Part shown: positions 33,611-41,783 of the stretch, piece after piece
Layout: each line of letters begins with the position of its first letter
Position numbering within the stretch: the first letter of the stretch is position 1
Translations under genes and position numbers: made by a program
Notes under the pieces: model-generated
Told to the model about the DNA's origin: nothing
Database searches by the model: none
The model's input: only the letters and a program-made list of their open reading frames with translations
Assembly (NCBI GenBank): GCA_002391105.1
Contig: DGRT01000051.1
Span: 1 to 42,780 of the forward strand
DNA length: 42,780 bases
From: Lachnospiraceae bacterium UBA4381
GTDB lineage: Bacteria > Bacillota > Clostridia > Lachnospirales > Lachnospiraceae
Direction of reading: 5' to 3'

Positions 33611-34489
33611 ATGAAGAATGTATTAAAGCAAAGTGGGAAGGCGTTATGTTATTTTCTGACTTATATGGGCTGTCAGTTGATAGCAACTGTTATAACCATG
33701 CTTGTATGTCAGTTTATCATAGGCGTTAAGATGGGAATGGCAGGAGAAACCCAGCTTGATACTGCTAAGATAGTTGAGGAAACCCAGACAATGGTATTTG
33801 GCAATATGGGAATAGTTCTTCTCATCAATGTTCTGCTTGCGCTAGGAATCTACCTTATTGTAATGAAGATTAGAAAGCATAGATTCACAGAAGAGGTTTC
33901 TCTCAAAAAGATATCCTTTAAGATGATTCTTCTTTCGGTAATGGCGTCAGTTGGTTCTATAGGCTTACTGAACTTTGGACTTGAACTCATTCCGCTTCCT
34001 GAAGAACTTGTAGAGGGCTTTGTATCAGGAAACAGCCAGCTTATGAGTATTCCGCTGTGGCAGTCAGTTGTCTGTACAGCAATACTCGTTCCGATTATGG
34101 AAGAAATCGTATTCAGAGGATTTGTATTTTCAAGACTTGATAAGGCTATGCCTACAGTGCTTGCGGTAATTATTACATCAGTACTTTTTGGTGCTATTCA
34201 TGGTTCTATTCTCTGGGCTGCATGGGCTGCAGCAGTTGGAGTAGTGCTTAATATCGTCAGAATCAAGTCAGGTTCACTTATTCCGGCAATCATACTGCAT
34301 GTCTGCAATAATACATCCAGTCTGATTCTTTCGGAAGTAGGAAGTGAAGGACTTGATAAGTATGCACCGTTTATAACAGTTGCAGGTCTGGTAATATTAA
34401 CTACAGCTATTATTCTTATCTCAAAGGAAAGGAAGAGGGAAGAGGCAAAAGCTGATGTATCGGTTGAGGTTATAACCGCATCAGTATAA
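33611..34489 (+). CDS. CPBP (CAAX/Abi) family intramembrane protease
   Basis: A 292-residue protein with about seven hydrophobic helices and the family motifs EEIVFRGFVFSRL (about 164-176), FGAIHG (His near 197) and ILHVCNN (near 230), which supply the Glu and His residues of the active site. Bacterial members are linked to bacteriocin immunity and surface-protein processing. ATG at 33611 follows a GGAGG site. The gene is single, with a promoter-like region upstream and a terminator just after it. Confidence 0.87.
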   Translation: MKNVLKQSGKALCYFLTYMGCQLIATVITMLVCQFIIGVKMGMAGETQLDTAKIVEETQTMVFGNMGIVLLINVLLALGIYLIVMKIRKHRFTEEVSLKKISFKMILLSVMASVGSIGLLNFGLELIPLPEELVEGFVSGNSQLMSIPLWQSVVCTAILVPIMEEIVFRGFVFSRLDKAMPTVLAVIITSVLFGAIHGSILWAAWAAAVGVVLNIVRIKSGSLIPAIILHVCNNTSSLILSEVGSEGLDKYAPFITVAGLVILTTAIILISKERKREEAKADVSVEVITASV

Positions 34490-34512
34490 GCTCTGGCGAT
34501 GTTTGGTGATAA

Positions 34513-34552
34513 GAAACTCCGCAGACGGAAATGATTCTGCGGAGTTTTTTTT
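34513..34552 (+). terminator. Terminator after the CPBP gene
   Basis: AAACTCCGCAGA pairs with TTCTGCGGAGTTT around a short loop (CGGAAATGA), followed by eight T. A strong intrinsic terminator. Confidence 0.92.
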
Positions 34553-34597
34553 GTATAAAAATAATGTTTATAATAGTAAATCGATTAAGTGCAAAAA

Positions 34598-34633
34598 AAT
34601 GAATGGATTTCAACTATAAGAATGAATGGATTT
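34598..34633. promoter_or_regulatory. Two 13-bp direct repeats upstream of the oxidoreductase promoter
   Basis: AATGAATGGATTT occurs identically at 34598-34610 and 34621-34633, 23 bases apart (about two helical turns), the second ending five bases before the -35 box. This is the geometry of an activator-binding site. Confidence 0.65.
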
Positions 34634-34638
34634 ATATT

Positions 34639-34667
34639 TTGACACCTGCATATATATGTGCTAGATT
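34639..34667 (+). promoter_or_regulatory. Promoter of the FAD oxidoreductase operon
   Basis: TTGACA (34639-34644), 17 bases, TAGATT (34662-34667). The leader to the start codon is about 150 bases long, and no other gene is visible in the 330-base gap. Confidence 0.6.
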
Positions 34668-34821
34668 AGCTATAGCTGTTTTAAATCAATTAAAGCAATG
34701 CGAATATGGGGGAGTGCTTTTTGATTGATGGCAGTTTTATTTATAAACCTTTTGATTTCTGGTTTATAAGTGGGGTTGTTTTTGTAAAGAGTTATCTTAT
34801 GGGAAAGGTTGGGGTGTAGTC

Positions 34822-36384
34822 GTGTCTAATGAAAGCAGATACGACGTAGTTGTTATAGGTGCCGGTAATGCCGGACTTATGGCTTCTTGTCGTGCATCTA
34901 AAATGGGTCTTAAAACCCTCTGTATCGAAAAGCACAACCTTGAAGGTGGTGCTGCTCAAAGCTTTGTGAGAGGCAGATTTGAATTCGAAGCTACCTTGCA
35001 CGAAATTCCGGATTTTGGTGATGGTGAACTTAGAGGACTTCTTGGTCATCTTTTTGATGATCTTGGAATCGAGGTTGAATGGTATCCTATACATGATGCA
35101 TTCAGATATGTTGTTGCTGAGGGCAGTGATATCAAGATGGATGTTACTGTTCCGCATGGCAGAAAAGAATTTCTGGACTATATGGAGGAAATCTGTCCCG
35201 GAAGCAGGGAGTCCTGTGAGATGTTCTTCGATGCTTCAGTCGTTCTGAATGAGGGAATGGAATATATAGGTAAGTCCAGAGGCAGATTTGATATAGAAGA
35301 GCTGAAGAAGACTCATCCTGTACTCATAAAGCTGCTCGGTCTGTCTGTCCGTGAGTTTATGAATGAGATAAAGATGCCTCAGAAGGTTGTAGATATAATA
35401 AGTGCCTACTGGCCTTATCAGGGCGTTGATATAGAGACTGTAGATGCCTGTCGTTTTATTCTTATGGCAAGCAGTTATTTCCTCGGTGGTGCTTATATGC
35501 CAAAGTACCGTTCACACGAGATAGTTGCTGCTATTCAGAAGAAGGCACGTGAATATGGTGCTGACTTCTGGTTCAATACAGAGGTCGTATCCATCGGCAC
35601 AAAGAATGGGGCGGTATGCTCTGTTACTACTGCAGATGGTCGTACTGTAGAGACCTGCGCTGTAATCGCAAATGTTTTCCCTGATATTGTATATGGAAAA
35701 ATGCTCGATAATAAGAGCCTTATACCGGAGTTTGAACTCAAAAAGGTAAACGCCAGAAGCTATGGCTTCAGAACGGTTTCCGTATATCTGGGACTTGATG
35801 CCTCACCTGAGGAGCTTGGTATCAAGGATTACACTGTCTTTATTAATTCCACAACAGATACAAAAAAATTATTTGAAAAAACCCAACAGCCGGATGTACT
35901 TGCAGATGGAGATGCGGATAATATTACCTGCACCTGCATCAATATCATCAATCCTGAGGCTTCGCCTGAAGGTACATCGATTTTTGCTATTGTATATCCG
36001 TATATGACAGAGGCTTGGGGATCAGTAAAACCGGAGGAATACGCGAAGGTTAAGAGCCGGATTGCCGATCAGCTTATAGCCCGTTACGAGCAGGTTATGG
36101 GTGTTGATCTGAGATCTCACATAGAGGAGATAGAGGTTGCGACTCCTGTTACCTTCGCCAGATATATGGGGACTCCTCAGGGAACCTGTTATGGATACTA
36201 TGCATCCGGTTGGGATGGCATGGCAGCCAGAACACTTGCGGGAGTAAAGGAAATGTCAGTTCCCGGACTCTTCTTTGTAGGTGCCCACGGCAACAGGCTT
36301 AGCGGTTTCCTTCCAACCTACAATGACGGAGACATAACCGGTAAACAGGTTATGGGTTATGTGATGGGAGGTGGAAAGAGATGA
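34822..36384 (+). CDS. FAD-dependent oxidoreductase, phytoene-desaturase-like
   Basis: A 520-residue flavoprotein. The Rossmann motif VVIGAGNAGLMASCRASKMG and an FAD-ribose Glu (IEKHNLEGGAAQSF) open the protein. The C-terminus has GLFFVGAHGNRLSGFLPTYNDG, the second FAD-contacting segment. Overall it resembles the CrtI/carotenoid isomerase/retinol saturase group, which reduces, oxidises or isomerises hydrophobic polyenes. The GTG start at 34822 gives a perfect N-terminus. Its stop overlaps the next start (ATGA), so the two products are made together, and the partner can supply electrons. The substrate is unknown. Confidence 0.85.
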   Translation: MSNESRYDVVVIGAGNAGLMASCRASKMGLKTLCIEKHNLEGGAAQSFVRGRFEFEATLHEIPDFGDGELRGLLGHLFDDLGIEVEWYPIHDAFRYVVAEGSDIKMDVTVPHGRKEFLDYMEEICPGSRESCEMFFDASVVLNEGMEYIGKSRGRFDIEELKKTHPVLIKLLGLSVREFMNEIKMPQKVVDIISAYWPYQGVDIETVDACRFILMASSYFLGGAYMPKYRSHEIVAAIQKKAREYGADFWFNTEVVSIGTKNGAVCSVTTADGRTVETCAVIANVFPDIVYGKMLDNKSLIPEFELKKVNARSYGFRTVSVYLGLDASPEELGIKDYTVFINSTTDTKKLFEKTQQPDVLADGDADNITCTCINIINPEASPEGTSIFAIVYPYMTEAWGSVKPEEYAKVKSRIADQLIARYEQVMGVDLRSHIEEIEVATPVTFARYMGTPQGTCYGYYASGWDGMAARTLAGVKEMSVPGLFFVGAHGNRLSGFLPTYNDGDITGKQVMGYVMGGGKR

Positions 36385-38165
36385 ATATGCAGGCTTTATC
36401 AGATGCATTATCGGGCGTATCGGTAGATAGGGTTGACGAAATATTAAAAAGACGTAGTGAGAATATTCAGACCGGAAAGGCTGAGATACCTAAGTTTGAA
36501 TATGATACTAATATTATGGTAAGAACTCTTCATCCCGTTTCTCAGTCGGCTGTGGTGGCTGAGATCATAGAACAGGAGGGGGCGAGAACCTACAGGCTGG
36601 AACCTGATAATACTGAAGGGACAGAGAGACTGGCACCTTTTATCGCGGGGCAGTATATCAGCATTTTTCTTAAGATAGGTGAGAGTATTATTACCAGACC
36701 TTATGCCATATCAAGTGCTCCGTCGGAGGCGCTCCCGTCCGGCAGCAGTAAGGGTTTCTATACTATAACGATTAAAAAGGTAAGCGGCGGCTTTGCAACA
36801 GATTATATATTTGATAACTGGAAGGTGGGACAGAAGGTTCAGTTTTCAGCACCGGAGGGAACCTTCTATTATGAACCGCTCAGAGATGCAAAACGGGTTA
36901 TAGGTCTTGCCGGCGGAAGCGGTATCACTCCATTATATTCTATGGCTCAGGCAATCAGAGACGGAAATGAGAACTTCGATATGACGCTTCTATATGGGTG
37001 CAGGAATGAAAAGGAAATCCTTTTTAAGGAGGAGCTGGATAAGATAGCTGCCGAGTGCCCGGCTTTTAAGGTTATATACGTACTATCTGATGAAACCAGA
37101 GATGGCTATGAACATGGTTTTATAGGTAAGGAGCTTATCGAAAAGTATGCCGGCTCAGGAGATTACAGCCTGTTCGTCTGCGGCCCGAAGGCGATGTATA
37201 GTTTTGTGGCCGGAGAGGTGGAAAAGCTGGGGCTTCCGAGAAGAAGGGTGAGATATGAGGCGGCAGGTGAATATAAGGATATTGAGACTGAAAAGGGCTT
37301 TCCTCAGTCTGCTGCTGGTAAAGAGTTTAATATAACAGTTGATCTTCCGGAGGGAAGAAGGGTTATAAAGGGAAAGAGCAGTGAGAGTATTCTGGTTGCT
37401 CTGGAACGTGCCGGAATAAAGGCTGAGAGCCGGTGCAGAAGTGGTGAGTGTGGCTTCTGCAGAATGAGAGTTAAGTCCGGCGAGTATTTTGCTCCTCAAA
37501 GCGCTGAACACAGAAAGGGTGCAGACATAAAAAATAATTTTATTCATGCCTGCTCGGCATTTCCGGTCAGTGATTTACATATATTACTTAACTACGATCG
37601 AGGGGAAGTAGTTAGAAAGGTGAAAGATATGAAACAAAAAGAAAGAAAAGTAAGCATCATTATGGCTATCATCATCTCTGCTATTATGGGTGTGGTGTTC
37701 GCCTTACTCGCAAGGAAACAGGCAGAGGCTGGTAATCCTCAGGCGCTTAGTAGTATGCCTCCGCTTCCGGTCATGCTGATAACAAGTCTGGTTGAGTCGA
37801 TCGTTGTAGGAGTGATAGTGGCACTTGTCCTGCCTATAGGTAAGCTTGGCAGAGGACTGACTGCTAAGTTTAATGCGACTCCCGGTTCTATGAAGTTTAC
37901 ATTACTTAACAGCCTTCCGTTTGCAGTTATTAATGCGATAATAGTAAGTGCTGTATGCAGCTTTATAAGTATAGCTCAGTCACATGCACATATGCCTCCT
38001 GATGTGGCTCCTCCACTTATGGCTATGTGGTTTGGTCAGTGGATCAAGACACTTCCTCTGTCTATAATTGTCAGCTATGTATTTACTGTGATAATATCTC
38101 CTTTTGTAGTTCAGGCAGTTGGACTGGGAGGCCCTCCAACAGGCGGAGACCAGCCAAGAGAGTAA
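36381..38165 (+). CDS. NAD(P)H-ferredoxin-type reductase fused to 2Fe-2S domain and membrane domain
   Basis: Domains in order: FNR-like FAD domain with TRPYAISSAP (105-114), NAD(P) domain with GLAGGSGITP (175-184) and VCGPK (267-271), plant-type 2Fe-2S ferredoxin with C352, C357, C360 and C391, then four membrane helices (about 424-585). The membrane part looks like two related helix pairs, each with a Met-Pro-Pro turn, and resembles DUF2798-type hairpins (tentative). Electron flow would run from NAD(P)H through FAD and 2Fe-2S to a membrane or flavoprotein acceptor, most simply the CrtI-like protein encoded by the overlapping gene. A fusion of all three parts is unusual in my experience. Confidence 0.85.
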   Translation: MNMQALSDALSGVSVDRVDEILKRRSENIQTGKAEIPKFEYDTNIMVRTLHPVSQSAVVAEIIEQEGARTYRLEPDNTEGTERLAPFIAGQYISIFLKIGESIITRPYAISSAPSEALPSGSSKGFYTITIKKVSGGFATDYIFDNWKVGQKVQFSAPEGTFYYEPLRDAKRVIGLAGGSGITPLYSMAQAIRDGNENFDMTLLYGCRNEKEILFKEELDKIAAECPAFKVIYVLSDETRDGYEHGFIGKELIEKYAGSGDYSLFVCGPKAMYSFVAGEVEKLGLPRRRVRYEAAGEYKDIETEKGFPQSAAGKEFNITVDLPEGRRVIKGKSSESILVALERAGIKAESRCRSGECGFCRMRVKSGEYFAPQSAEHRKGADIKNNFIHACSAFPVSDLHILLNYDRGEVVRKVKDMKQKERKVSIIMAIIISAIMGVVFALLARKQAEAGNPQALSSMPPLPVMLITSLVESIVVGVIVALVLPIGKLGRGLTAKFNATPGSMKFTLLNSLPFAVINAIIVSAVCSFISIAQSHAHMPPDVAPPLMAMWFGQWIKTLPLSIIVSYVFTVIISPFVVQAVGLGGPPTGGDQPRE

Positions 38166-38229
38166 TAATGGTCTCCGTGCTTTGCTGGATAAATCAGATT
38201 ACTCAAGGAATAATTAATAAATATTTTTG

Positions 38230-38235
38230 TATAAT
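38230..38235 (+). promoter_or_regulatory. Possible -10 box before the surface-protein leader
   Basis: A perfect TATAAT, but the -35 position is weak (GGAATA). It would start a leader of about 125 bases. Confidence 0.35.
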
Positions 38236-38272
38236 TTGCCGATTCGGAAATTATTGCCAGTAACAAGGCTAA

Positions 38273-38358
38273 GTGCTATCATATCCATTGAATCAAAAGG
38301 GGATTCAAAGGTTAAAGTATTAGGAAACCCTAAAAAATATGGTAGTGTAAAAACACTA
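38273..38358 (+). promoter_or_regulatory. Candidate structured leader RNA with alternative hairpin at the ribosome binding site
   Basis: GTGCTATCATAT (38273-38284) can pair along all 12 positions, with G-U pairs, to ATATGGTAGTGT (38337-38348). Within it lie hairpins TGAATC/GATTCA (38289-38294 with 38302-38307) and TTAGG/CCTAA (38320-38324 with 38329-38333). The 3' arm also forms TAGTGT-AAAA-ACACTA (38343-38358), which ends against the AAAGGAGG site. The two folds are mutually exclusive, as in a translational switch. I recognise no known riboswitch consensus. Confidence 0.5.
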
Positions 38359-38369
38359 AAGGAGGTCAT

Positions 38370-39248
38370 ATGAAAAAAATACTTAGTTTTTTACTTGCGG
38401 CGGTGATTGCTATATCACTTGCCATGGTTCCGGGATTTACCTCAAAGGCTGCTAGTTATCCGACTTTTGCCCCGCAGGAACAGACCAGAACACTTTATCA
38501 GGATGCAGAAGATGCAACTACTGCAGTTATGGTAGTATATGATATTACTACTGCTTATAAGTACGAGAGACTTTATGTAGGTCTTTATGATCCGGATGGA
38601 AATCCTGTTGCTAACAATGGCGATAATGGACGTACATTCTTCAATTACACAATGGGTACAAGAACATATACTCTTTCCTGGGACATTTCTGATAAACCGG
38701 CTGGAAGATATACTGTTAAGGCTCGTATGACATATTCATCTGATTATTCAAACTGGTATGATGTACCTGGTGAGGTTGTAAGCTATGTTGATATTCAGAA
38801 GACTAAGCCTGCTGCAACATATTCAAATGAATGGGTTAACGGTGTATGGTACGATTCAAATGGTATGCAGACCTATGGTGGTATTCTTGGCTGGAAGAGC
38901 AATTCCAAGGGCTGGTGGGTAGAAGACGATAAAGGCTGGTACCCAACTGACAGATGGGATAAGATCGATGGCTCATGGTACTATTTCAGACCGGATGGAT
39001 ATATGGCTGCAAATGAGTGGTACAATGGTTACTACTTCAATGGTAATGGTACCTGGACATATACAGCAACCGGTTCCTGGAAGTCAAATAGCGCAGGCTG
39101 GTGGTATGAAGATTCTACTGGCTGGTGCCCAACAAGCCAGTGGGTTCAGATTGATGGTGCATGGTACTACTTCGGTGGTGACGGTTATATGGTAACAAAT
39201 CAGTATGTTGATGGATACTGGCTCGGCGCTGATGGCGTTTGCTACTAA
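38370..39248 (+). CDS. Secreted protein with choline/glucan-binding-type wall repeats
   Basis: A 292-residue exported protein. The signal peptide (MKKILSFLLAAVIAISLAMV, cleavage probably after KAA near residue 28) is followed by a beta-sandwich-like domain (about 30-150) without a recognised catalytic motif. C-terminal repeats (about 155-292) contain GWKSNSKGWWVEDDKGWYP, IDGSWYYFRPDGYMA and related units. These aromatic Gly-Trp/Tyr repeats bind choline, glucans or wall polymers in Firmicutes. It is anchored to the wall without covalent attachment and is probably structural or adhesive. Strong AAAGGAGG site; single gene with a terminator. Confidence 0.9.
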   Translation: MKKILSFLLAAVIAISLAMVPGFTSKAASYPTFAPQEQTRTLYQDAEDATTAVMVVYDITTAYKYERLYVGLYDPDGNPVANNGDNGRTFFNYTMGTRTYTLSWDISDKPAGRYTVKARMTYSSDYSNWYDVPGEVVSYVDIQKTKPAATYSNEWVNGVWYDSNGMQTYGGILGWKSNSKGWWVEDDKGWYPTDRWDKIDGSWYYFRPDGYMAANEWYNGYYFNGNGTWTYTATGSWKSNSAGWWYEDSTGWCPTSQWVQIDGAWYYFGGDGYMVTNQYVDGYWLGADGVCY

Positions 39249-39279
39249 ATCGATTCATTAGATTAATGATTATGAAAAA

Positions 39280-39318
39280 CCCTTCCTGTCAGAAATTATG
39301 ACAGGGAGGGCTTTTTTT
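39280..39318 (+). terminator. Terminator after the wall-binding protein
   Basis: A 12-bp stem (39280-39291 with 39299-39310, one T-G pair) with a seven-base loop and seven T. Confidence 0.93.
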
Positions 39319-39370
39319 GGGGGATAGAAGTATCTGAAATAAATATTTACAGATAGTTCTCAAATAAACA

Positions 39371-39399
39371 ATGACAAATATTTATTATTCCTGTATAAT
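39371..39399 (+). promoter_or_regulatory. Promoter of metK with overlapping palindrome
   Basis: ATGACA (39371-39376), 17 bases, TATAAT (39394-39399). The -10 box sits in the middle of ATTCCT-N7-AGGAAT (39387-39405), a perfect inverted repeat that could be an operator. No SAM riboswitch consensus is visible in the roughly 65-base leader. Confidence 0.7.
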
Positions 39400-39470
39400 A
39401 GGAATGTTCTGGGTGCTGAGAGCATTTTGAACAAAAAAAACAGGGATAAACAGAGTGAAAGGAAATCGTG

Positions 39471-40658
39471 ATGGAAAGAAGGTTATTTACCTCAGAATCA
39501 GTAACAGAAGGACATCCGGATAAAATATGTGATCAGATATCTGATGCGATACTGGATGAGCTTATCAGACAGGATCCTAACAGCCGTGTTGCCTGTGAGA
39601 CAGCATGTACAACAGGTCTTGTTCTGGTAATGGGAGAGATTACTACGGATGCATATGTTGATATACAGAAGATAGTAAGAGATACTATTAATGAGATAGG
39701 CTATAACAGAGCCAAATATGGTTTCGATGCCGAGACCTGTGGTGTGATGACTGCTATAGATGAACAGTCTCAGGATATAGCGCTTGGAGTAGATAAGGCT
39801 CTGGAAGCCAAAGAGAACCTTATGAGTGATGAAGAGATAGAGGCTATCGGCGCCGGTGATCAGGGACTTATGTTTGGTTATGCTACAAATGAGACTCCTG
39901 AACTTATGCCGTATCCTATTTCTATGGCGCATAAGCTTGCGCTAAAGCTTTCAGAAGTGAGAAAGAATGGAACTCTTCCATATCTCAGACCTGATGGAAA
40001 GACTCAGGTGACTGTTGAGTATGATGAAGAAGGAAGACCGGCAAGAATAGATACCGTTGTGCTATCTACACAGCATGGTGCAGAAGTATCTCAGGAACAG
40101 ATTCATGCTGATATCAGGAAGTATGTATTTGATGCAGTGCTTCCTACTGATATGATCGATGAAAATACAAAATATTTTATCAATCCTACAGGACGTTTTG
40201 TAATCGGTGGCCCTCATGGAGATTCGGGACTTACCGGACGAAAGATCATAGTTGATACCTATGGAGGCTATGCAAGACATGGCGGCGGTGCATTTTCCGG
40301 AAAGGATCCAACAAAGGTTGACCGTTCTGCCTCCTATGCTGCAAGATATGTAGCCAAGAACATAGTTGCTGCCGGACTTGCAGATAAATGTGAGATACAG
40401 CTTTCCTATGCTATCGGAGTAGCACAGCCTACTTCTGTAGCGGTTGATACATTTGGAACGGGTAAGGTCTCAGACGAAAAGCTGGTTGAGATTGTAAGAG
40501 AAAACTTTGATCTCAGACCTGCGGGAATTATCAAAATGCTGGATCTCAGACGCCCTATCTATAAGCAGACAGCGGCTTATGGACATTTTGGAAGAACTGA
40601 TGTGGAGCTTCCATGGGAAAATACAGATATGGCAGAAGAATTAAAGAAATATATGTAG
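39471..40658 (+). CDS. metK: S-adenosylmethionine synthetase
   Basis: A 395-residue enzyme making SAM from methionine and ATP. The family signature motifs are intact: SVTEGHPDKICDQISDAILD, GAGDQGLMFGYA, GGGAFSGKDPTKVDRS and the C-terminal YGHFGR. ATG at 39471 lies after AAAGGAA; a GTG one codon upstream (39468) is also possible. The gene is probably transcribed from the promoter at 39371. The 91 bases to the next gene contain a weak hairpin AGTGC/GCACT without a T-run, so read-through is plausible. Confidence 0.97.
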   Translation: MERRLFTSESVTEGHPDKICDQISDAILDELIRQDPNSRVACETACTTGLVLVMGEITTDAYVDIQKIVRDTINEIGYNRAKYGFDAETCGVMTAIDEQSQDIALGVDKALEAKENLMSDEEIEAIGAGDQGLMFGYATNETPELMPYPISMAHKLALKLSEVRKNGTLPYLRPDGKTQVTVEYDEEGRPARIDTVVLSTQHGAEVSQEQIHADIRKYVFDAVLPTDMIDENTKYFINPTGRFVIGGPHGDSGLTGRKIIVDTYGGYARHGGGAFSGKDPTKVDRSASYAARYVAKNIVAAGLADKCEIQLSYAIGVAQPTSVAVDTFGTGKVSDEKLVEIVRENFDLRPAGIIKMLDLRRPIYKQTAAYGHFGRTDVELPWENTDMAEELKKYM

Positions 40659-40749
40659 TGCGCTGTAAATGGGGCGCCTGCACTTAAACCGGTTGAATCT
40701 CAATAATATGTTGATATAAGATGTGCTAAATAAAACGAGGTAATAAGCC

Positions 40750-41685
40750 ATGAAAAATATGCTTAATTTTAAAAACTTTTCAGATCAGGAGCTGATGGAA
40801 ATACTGGAAATCGCACAGGATATGAAGAAGGATCCTGAAAAATATGCCCATAGTCTTGAGGGTAAGAAGCTGTATTCCCTTTTTGAGAAAACCTCTACCA
40901 GAACCTTCCTGTCATTTGCTACGGGAATTACAGAGCTGGGGGGACATTACTTCAATCAGCTTTGGGAGGATTCCAACTTTGTTCTTGGAGAGCCTATATC
41001 CGAGATAAAATATGTCTGTAGAAATGTTGATATTATCATGGCTCGTCTCGTTAAGAATGAAACTGTAGAGCTTTTTGGTGATAATGTTACAGTTCCTTTT
41101 ATAAATGGCTGTGACAGTTCTTTCCATCCATGTCAGATTCTGGCAGATGCTCTTACTGTCATAGAGAAGTTTGGTAATCTTGAAGTAAACTTCATGTATA
41201 TTGGAGCAAAGAATAATGTGTTCAATTCACTTGTGGAATTCTTTGCCAAGATGAAGAAGGGAACTCTTTATGGACTGACTCCTCTGGTTAATAATACGGC
41301 TTGTGGTCCGGATTTCTATGAGGAAGCAAAGGCAACAGGCTACTATGTTGAGCTGGATCCGTCCATGTCTATGGAAGAGGCGAGAGAGTATGCCAAGAAG
41401 ATGAATGTTATCTATACAGATACATGGGTAGATATGGAATTTTTCAACAATCCGGCTTATCAGAAGCAAAAGGAAGAGACTCTTGCCAAGATGATGCCTT
41501 ATCAGATCAATGATGAGTTTCTTGAGGGAAGCGATGCTCTTGTATTCCATGATATGCCTATGCATGTTGGATTTGAAATATCAGAAAGTGTTGAAATGAA
41601 GCATCTTGAGACTATTCTTGATGAAGCAGAAAACAGACGTCACGCTGAAAAGGCTGTTATGTACTATCTGCTTAAAAAGTGTTAA
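40750..41685 (+). CDS. Ornithine-carbamoyltransferase-family paralogue with changed substrate motifs
   Basis: The carbamoyl-phosphate half is recognisable: FEKTSTRTFLSF (45-56; the canonical second Arg of SxRTR is Phe53) and FHPCQILADALTV (125-137). The amino-acid half is altered. TDTWVDMEF stands where OTCases have DVWVSMGE, and FHDMPMHVG (266-274) replaces MHCLPAHxG, so Cys becomes Asp268. Both changes hit residues that contact ornithine in true OTCases. At 311 residues the length is normal. A different amine or amino-acid substrate is likely. Its place directly before pyrB could reflect a duplicated transcarbamylase. A GAGG site precedes ATG. Confidence 0.82.
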   Translation: MKNMLNFKNFSDQELMEILEIAQDMKKDPEKYAHSLEGKKLYSLFEKTSTRTFLSFATGITELGGHYFNQLWEDSNFVLGEPISEIKYVCRNVDIIMARLVKNETVELFGDNVTVPFINGCDSSFHPCQILADALTVIEKFGNLEVNFMYIGAKNNVFNSLVEFFAKMKKGTLYGLTPLVNNTACGPDFYEEAKATGYYVELDPSMSMEEAREYAKKMNVIYTDTWVDMEFFNNPAYQKQKEETLAKMMPYQINDEFLEGSDALVFHDMPMHVGFEISESVEMKHLETILDEAENRRHAEKAVMYYLLKKC

Positions 41686-41734
41686 AATAATAAGTGGTGT
41701 CGAAAGTGATTTTGATGCTGATATCTTAATAATT

Positions 41735-41763
41735 ATGACGTGTGATATCACACGTCATTTTTA
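41735..41763 (+). terminator. Perfect 24-bp palindrome with T-run before pyrB
   Basis: Positions 41735-41758 are a perfect palindrome (arms ATGACGTGTGAT and its complement), followed by five T. It can end the transcarbamylase transcript, act as a pyrB attenuator, or bind a dimeric repressor. It lies about 20 bases before the pyrB start. The full PyrR-binding consensus is not evident. Confidence 0.75.
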
Positions 41764-41783
41764 TAAAACAAGGAGAAAACTAT

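Noticed and set aside
39319..39470. SAM riboswitch before metK
   Set aside because: The conserved SAM-I core and SMK-type elements are not found; only a promoter, a palindrome and a small TGCT/AGCA hairpin are visible.
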